DNA of 64,000 nucleotides from Scatophagus argus (lineage: Eukaryota; Chordata; Actinopteri; Scatophagidae), in the NCBI RefSeq assembly GCF_020382885.2, contig NC_058504.1:1588501-1652500 (forward strand), read 5' to 3'. A program made the position numbers and the translations under genes. Shown here one piece after another: positions 58,367 to 64,000 of this stretch (its first letter is position 1; each line of letters starts with the position of its first letter). The notes beneath the pieces were generated by a model. The model did no database searches. It was not told where the DNA came from and saw nothing but the letters and a program-made list of their open reading frames with translations.

Positions 58367-61300
58367 CCACCGTTAGTGTTGTGTTGTTCGCGCCGAGCGG
58401 GCAGCTGCAGGGACGGAGGGGCCGCGCACGCCGACGCCTGAATCAGTCAGTGAGCGAATCACTCACTGAGTGTACTGTCGTCTGTGGCGAGTTTCAAACT
58501 AGAAGTCCTGCATGTGCGAGCCGGTCAACGGTGTTTGCATGTAATTACTCCCACTGCCAGAAGGGGGAGATACAGCTGGATTCACACAGCAGACTCAGGC
58601 AGAGGTATTAGCATAGCTAGCTAGCTAGATACTTGCTGTATAAATACAGTGTGTCTCTACTTAAACGAAAAGGGTTTGAAATGTGAATGTTGGGTCACAC
58701 TGTGGGAGCGCACCAGTGTGAATTATCGTGATATATTGCGCCAAATGTCCATTATTGTTCAATGAAAATAAAATTAATAAACTATTCTACATAATAAGTC
58801 AACTTTTTCATGAAGGATATTTCTTGAACAAAGTCCGTCCACCGGCTGAGGCTTGGAGGCTCATCTGAAATGTGTCTGAATGTCAAGCTGCTGAAACGTC
58901 TTTGAGCTCACTGTTCACGATCGAGTTAAACAACATAAAGGAGATGACAGAAAGCAGATGCTTCAGCGTGACTGTGGAGACAGAGCAGATCTACCTGAAC
59001 GCTGCCTTCTAATTCTGGCTGCACTAATCTCCTTCTGCTTTGACAAGTTGGAGTGCGGCAACACGGAGTAACACTCTCAGCCTCTGTGAGAAGGAGCACA
59101 CGTCGTTCCAGTGAATCAGACTTCCCTGCTGCTGTCAGTGAATGTAAACAGAGTGAAACAGCCCACAGCCCTCTGCGAGCTGCTACAGCATCCTGCTGTT
59201 CCACCGGGCTTTCTGTGACACTGAACAGCTCCTGTTGGGTCCTCACACTGTTCCTCCACAGCAGGGACAGCTGATGTTCTAAACGTACCGGTTCATAGGA
59301 TCACGCCAAGGGTCGGCGTTGCGTATTCTCCATCGGGTTGGGGTCTCGGGAGCCTTCAGGCCGATGCTGTGGTTCTTGAGACGTTCCCGAGTCCAGCTGG
59401 GGGGAGGCTGCTGCTGACAGGAAGAGCCGTTGCCATGTGAGGGGGGTGTATTTGGTCTGCAGTGTTTAGATGGGTGCCGTGTGTCAAAGAACGTCCACAT
59501 GATTGCCAGAACCCAAAGGTTCCCCTGCAGAACACTGCATCGTAAACAGATTAGTGTTACTCACTTCACCTGTCAGTGGTGTTCACGTTGCAGCAGTGAT
59601 AGCAACTTTGGATATTAACAGCCGATTTTTCACATGAGGAAGAAGGTCAGGGATAAGCTCATAGATAATGTCTGACGCCTGACCCTAAAGGTCAAAGGTC
59701 ATCCATCAAGTTGTTGACAGAAAACATAATCCTACTTTTTTAATGTTGAAAAGTTGATGACATTATCCGCCCAGAGAATCCATCAGTGTTGCTGCTGCTG
59801 TGTACATTCATTTGAACAGCCAGTCAACAAGTGTTCTACTGGTATGGAGTCAATACCCTGGACTGGCAGCAGCCACAAGGCTCAGTCGAAGCTCATCTGT
59901 CTGCTTCCCCTGCCTGTTCGCCTCACGAGCTTGCACATGTTCAAAGGCCTTGAGGAGTCAACATCTTCAGCAAATGTGTTGGTGACGTAGTGATCAGAAA
60001 TAAGATAAAATTGTTCCCCACCGGAAAGCCTGGATGATTGGAGAGGTGAGAGGAAAGAGCTCAGAGCTGATGAAATCTGCCTGAAACTGGTGTCCTGGAC
60101 AGACCTGGACGCCACCTGTGGCAGGTGACATGCAGAGTCCTGTTCCACCATCTCTGCTGGATGGCAGACCTCTGGACCAGTCGTGGCCCTAAACTCTACA
60201 TTTGCCCCTCAAACTGCACTTCATCACTGCAGGTTTCAGGACAGCCAGAGACGCCCCAGTTCACGGACAAAATTCACTTCAGTCTATTTTCTTCTTAACA
60301 ATCCCTCAAGTGTCCACTTTCCTCTGCCCTCATATGTTTTATTTTGTTTTTTTAAAGTTTAGTGGATATCTTTTCCATATAAGGGAAAAACACTTCAAAC
60401 GCATTCTGTTGGAGATTCGTATAAAATTTAGCTGTGATGTTGCCTCGTACATTTCGTAGCGGGTGAAGCGAACGCGTGTGGGTGTGCCCACGCATGGTTG
60501 CCATCACTAATGGCTCAGTCCTGTCGTCTGCTGTAAACACTGAACCGTCTCCAAACATTACCTTATTAAGACACGAGAGACAGAAGAGACAGAGAGGAGA
60601 GTCTGAAGCTGGTTCATACCTGCCCCCCATTCTCTCCTTCAGACGCATCTCAGCCACTTCAACAGGAAGCTGTCACTTAGAAAAGCTGTTTGTTAGCAGT
60701 GTTCACTTTTACTGGTGAGCATCATGTGAGACAGTGAAAACTCACAATATGACTTTGAAAGTTTACTTAACCAGGATAGATTCAAAATGTCTGCCACGGG
60801 AGTGTTAAGGTTATAAAACGTGTTGGACAAATGAACTGAATCAAATATGAAGATGATCCTTTTAGCTCAAAAAACAGATTTGAGGGATAAAGTAAAATAA
60901 ATATTTGATGATATGCAAGAGACCAATCAGGGTCAGATTACTTTGGAAATTCAGTTTAGTCAGACGTTATTTGTAATTAGTTACGTTATCTCTTCTGAAA
61001 ACACGTTGATGTAACGGTAAGTGGACTGGCTGACCACTCGACGGGGTTTACAACACGAGCCAGCGTTCGCTCGTTCACAAACACACTCACACGCCCGTGG
61101 CAGAGCACACACACGCCAATGGAAGAGCCACCACGAGCAGTTTGGGGTTCGGCGGCGTCCCCAAAGACGCTTCGGCAGACGCAGAGGCCAGGGATCAAGA
61201 CCGCGACCGTCCGACTGATGGATGACCCACTTTACATCCTGAGCCACAGTCTGTCTGTCTCTGAAATCCAATCTGATCAGAATACTTTTGGATTACTTTG

Positions 61301-62038
61301 AAATTAAGTAAGGAAGTATTGTAACATACTCCAAAAATGGACAAAAAGCCACAAAAACCCCACAAACTGCTGCTGAATATGAAACGTTTGCTTAGTTTGT
61401 TGAATCCCTGCAGCCACGCGAGCTCACAGGACGCGTGTTCTGATAAATCTGCATCCTGTCATGTGCGGTGAGTCTTAGCAGGCCGTCCGCCGTGTTTACT
61501 TTGACTAATAATGTGACATCCATACACCGCAGCCGAGACAAAAGGCTGCTGCCAGGCTTCTGACGAGCAAACACCACATCATGTCAAGTGTGATAATTGA
61601 TTTTTAAGATTTTCTCGCTTGTTTTGAATGCCTTGAATGTTGTGCTTCCTGTTCAGCCACACCTCTGATCTGCTGACTTGAGATCCTCTGATCGGGCCCT
61701 GCTTCTGACTTCACACCAAATGACTTCAAACCAGATGCCGGTTCCCGCGGTGGCACTCGAAGTCCTGATCATTGTGGTCCGTATGAACTGATCCTGAGCC
61801 TAACTGGTGTTTGTTTGTTATACTTTTGTGATATCTGAGCTCAGGTCCCTCAGCGGCCGAGTGATGCTCCTCACACGCAGTGAGCTCATGTGAGGTTCAA
61901 GCAGTTCGCTGTTAGTTTCTGGTTGTGCAGCACAGGTGTGTATGACGCTTTCCCTTTACCGTCACATGACAAAGTTGACACGGTCGTTATGCAAACATTT
62001 AAGCTTTTTTAAAAAAATAACAAACGGGACTCGTAACA
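58367..62038. other. Gene-free stretch right of the transposon
   Basis: A G+C- and CpG-rich block immediately follows the element (about 58380-58620), with a run of CTAG repeats near 58615-58630. No coding exon can be supported. Open frames of 60-106 codons near 58926-60660 have no family motif I recognise and lack matching splice sites. Confidence 0.4.
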
Positions 62039-62166
62039 CATTGACTGGCGACCAGTCCAGGGTGAACCCCGCCTCTCGCCCGTAGTCAGCTGGGATAGGC
62101 TCCAGCTCCTCCGCGACCCTGACGGATAAGCGGTATAGAAAATGGATGGATGGATGGATGGATGGA
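62039..62166 (+). mobile_element. L2/Maui-type retroposon 3' end
   Basis: The phrase TGACTGGCGACCAGTCCAGG leads into TGAACCCCGCCTCTCGCCC, GGGATAGGCTCCAGCTCCTC and CGACCCTGACGGATAAGCGG, ending in a (GGAT)n tail. This is the well-known 3' end of fish L2-clade LINEs and the SINEs sharing it. Only the tail is present. It is a fresher copy than the one at 17236-17452. Confidence 0.88.
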
Positions 62167-62301
62167 CTCGTAACACGCAACTTAAAAAGTCCGCGTGCAT
62201 TTGAGAGACGCTGATAAGCCGAGAGATAAAAAGCAGCAACGTTACTTGAAATAATTACCTTCTTCCTGTTCTCTACCTCCACTCCTGTCTCACTCCCTCC
62301 C

Positions 62302-62709
62302 CCCATCTGTCTGTCTCTCTCTCTGTCCGTCTGTCTGTCTCTCTCTCTCTGTCTGTCTCTCTGTCTGTCTGTCTGTCTCACTCTGTGTCTGTCTCTCTCT
62401 GTCTGTCTGTCTCACTCTGTGTCTGTCTCTGTCTGTCTCTCTCTGTCTGTCTGTCTCACTCTGTGTCTGTCTCTCTCTGTCTGTCTCTCTGTCTGTCTGT
62501 CTGTCTCACTCTGTGAGTCTGTCTCTCTCTGTCTCTCTCTGTCTGTCTGTCTCACTCTCTGTCTGTCTCTGTCTGTCTCTCTGTCTGTCTCACTCTGTGA
62601 GTCCGTCTCTCTCTGTCTCTCCCTCCGTCTGTCTCTCAGTCTGTCTGTCTGTCTCTCTGTCCATCTGTCTGTCAGTCTGACTCTGTCTCTCCCTCCGTCT
62701 GTCTGTCTC

Positions 62710-62742
<33 letters not shown>

Positions 62743-62755
62743 GTCTGTCTGTCTC

Positions 62756-62788
<33 letters not shown>

Positions 62789-63116
62789 GTCTGTCTGTCT
62801 CTCTGTCTGTCTGTCTGTCTCACTCTGTGTCTGTCTCTCTCTGTCTGTCTCTCTGTCTGTGTCTGTCTCACTCTGTGAGTCTGTCTCTCTCTGTCTCTCT
62901 CTGTCTGTCTGTCTCACTCTGTGTCTGTCTCTGTCTGTCTCTCTGTCTGTCTGTCTGTCTCACTCTGTGAGTCCGTCTCTCTCTGTCTCTCCCTCCGTCT
63001 GTCTCTCAGTCTGTCTGTCTGTCTCTCTGTCCATCTGTCTGTCAGTCTGACTCTGTCTCTCCCTCTGTCTGTCTCTCTCTCCGTCTGTCTCTCTGTCTGT
63101 CTGTCTGTCTGTCTGT
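62302..63116 (+). repeat. CTGT/TCTC satellite with internal 370-bp duplication
   Basis: About 815 bp of CTGTCTGT, CTCTCTCT and CTCACTCTGTG blocks. A block of more than 100 bp starting CACTCTGTGAGTCCGTC occurs at 62591 and again, without visible change, at 62961. Cys/Leu/Ser-rich open frames on the plus strand and Arg/Asp/Gln/Thr-rich ones on the minus strand are by-products of the repeat. Confidence 0.93.
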
Positions 63117-63240
63117 GCAGTGTGATAGGTTCCATGTGGTCTCTCAGTTTGCAAACCAGATGTAGAAAAAGCCCAAATTTAGAAGAAATATGGAAATTGT
63201 CTGAAAACTTTTTTTTGTTCAAAGGAAAATATACCTCCCT

Positions 63241-63293
<53 letters not shown>

Positions 63294-64000
63294 CTCCTTC
63301 TTTCCCTCTCTGTGTTCAGTCTTTCTCCTCACATCCTCTTTGTTCCTCAGATTTTGTCTCCTTTTGCTTCTCTCCTTCCCCTCCTAAAACCTTCCCACTC
63401 TTCCCCTCTTTGTGTCCCTCCTCTTTCTCATCGCTTCGTCTTCTGTTTGTCCCTCTGTCTCTTTTCTCCCTCCATCTTCTCCCGACAGACTCAACTCAAG
63501 TCCCTCGCTGGACTTCTGGGTTCCTGTGCCATCAGTCATGCTCCGAGGGGGCATTTCCTCATGTAAGGGCCACCCCCCCAGTGACCATACAAGGTAACAG
63601 TGGAATGCATGGCTGGACCATCTGCTTCATAAGAGACACACACACACGGAGAAAGACAAACGGACTCACGGGGTGTCCCGCACTGATGAACAGACTTTTT
63701 ATTCTCATTTGAACTCCAGCTTGCTTACTTTGAAAATACTGAAGCAGAGAGTGAATGTTTTCGAGAGCTTTTGAAGAACGCGGCTGGGAAAAACAAGCCC
63801 TGCAGAGGGAGAAGACGAGCTGTGGAGATCATATCAGTCCAGCAGCGAAGCAGCCAGCAGCACCTCAGCTGACCGGAAGCACAGGTCTCAGTCAGGTACG
63901 ATCACGCCGCCGACGTTTCAGTGAATCCGCTGTCGTCCACCACGATTAATGTGATGTCTCTACACTCGGACGCTTGGCGGTTTACTCTAATGGCCTGCAC
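63117..64000. other. Window end: (CA)n microsatellite and a possible exon
   Basis: A (CA)n run lies at 63241-63291, followed by a pyrimidine-rich stretch to about 63480. The block at about 63720-63895 is G+C-richer, purine-balanced and ends AGGTCTCAGTCAG before GTACGATC, so it could be a first, non-coding exon of a gene starting beyond the window. I cannot name such a gene. Confidence 0.35.

Noticed and set aside
62419-63712. Long Cys/Leu/Ser-rich and Arg/Asp/Gln-rich open frames
   Set aside because: They are translations of the CTGT-type satellite and have no non-repeat coding core.

Overview
The window is nuclear DNA of a ray-finned fish, most likely a percomorph teleost. The evidence is three vertebrate genes with short introns and GT-AG borders, several Tc1-like DNA transposons, a tRNA-derived SINE, L2/Maui-type tails and many microsatellites. 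All calls come from reading the sequence and from remembered family sequences; no search was run. Three host genes can be rebuilt exon by exon with phase kept throughout. IGBP1 (minus strand, coding 16673-20557, 3 coding exons, 360 aa) is the alpha4/TAP42 regulator of PP2A-type phosphatases. MAGT1 (minus, 24209-30993, 10 coding exons, 328 aa) is the oxidoreductase subunit of the STT3B oligosaccharyltransferase. FBXO38 (plus, 34242-50330, 20 coding exons plus a probable 5' UTR exon ending at 32218, 1222 aa) is the F-box substrate receptor of an SCF ubiquitin ligase. MAGT1 and IGBP1 lie in tandem. MAGT1 and FBXO38 diverge from a gap of about 1.2 kb that looks like a two-way promoter. No functional link between the three is implied. 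In human, IGBP1 and MAGT1 are X-linked and FBXO38 is on chromosome 5. Layout: 1-16.3 kb is gene-poor and repeat-bearing, with two inner-deleted Tc1-like elements, an interstitial telomeric repeat, a U6 snRNA retropseudogene joined through poly(A) to a SINE, and a second SINE copy in the opposite orientation. 16.3-31 kb holds IGBP1 and MAGT1, 31-32.2 kb the shared promoter region, and 32.2-50.8 kb FBXO38. 52.17-58.37 kb is one large DNA transposon. 58.4-64 kb is non-coding as far as I can see, with an L2-type tail and a long CTGT-type satellite near its right end. The most interesting object is the 6.2-kb transposon. Its terminal inverted repeats (375 and 441 bp) point inward at two convergent, broken genes: an rve/DDE integrase-like transposase of the IS3EU kind (name tentative) on the plus strand, and a HECT-type E3 ubiquitin ligase like teleost G2E3-like proteins on the minus strand. 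Each inverted repeat contains about ten copies of a 20-bp motif, a consensus ETS site, a start codon and the same first coding exon, so both proteins appear to have been built with one common N-terminus. On the right that exon encodes a two-CxxC zinc ribbon; on the left an in-frame 69-bp deletion has removed it. A 682-bp hAT-like MITE with an 8-bp target duplication later landed inside the transposase gene.
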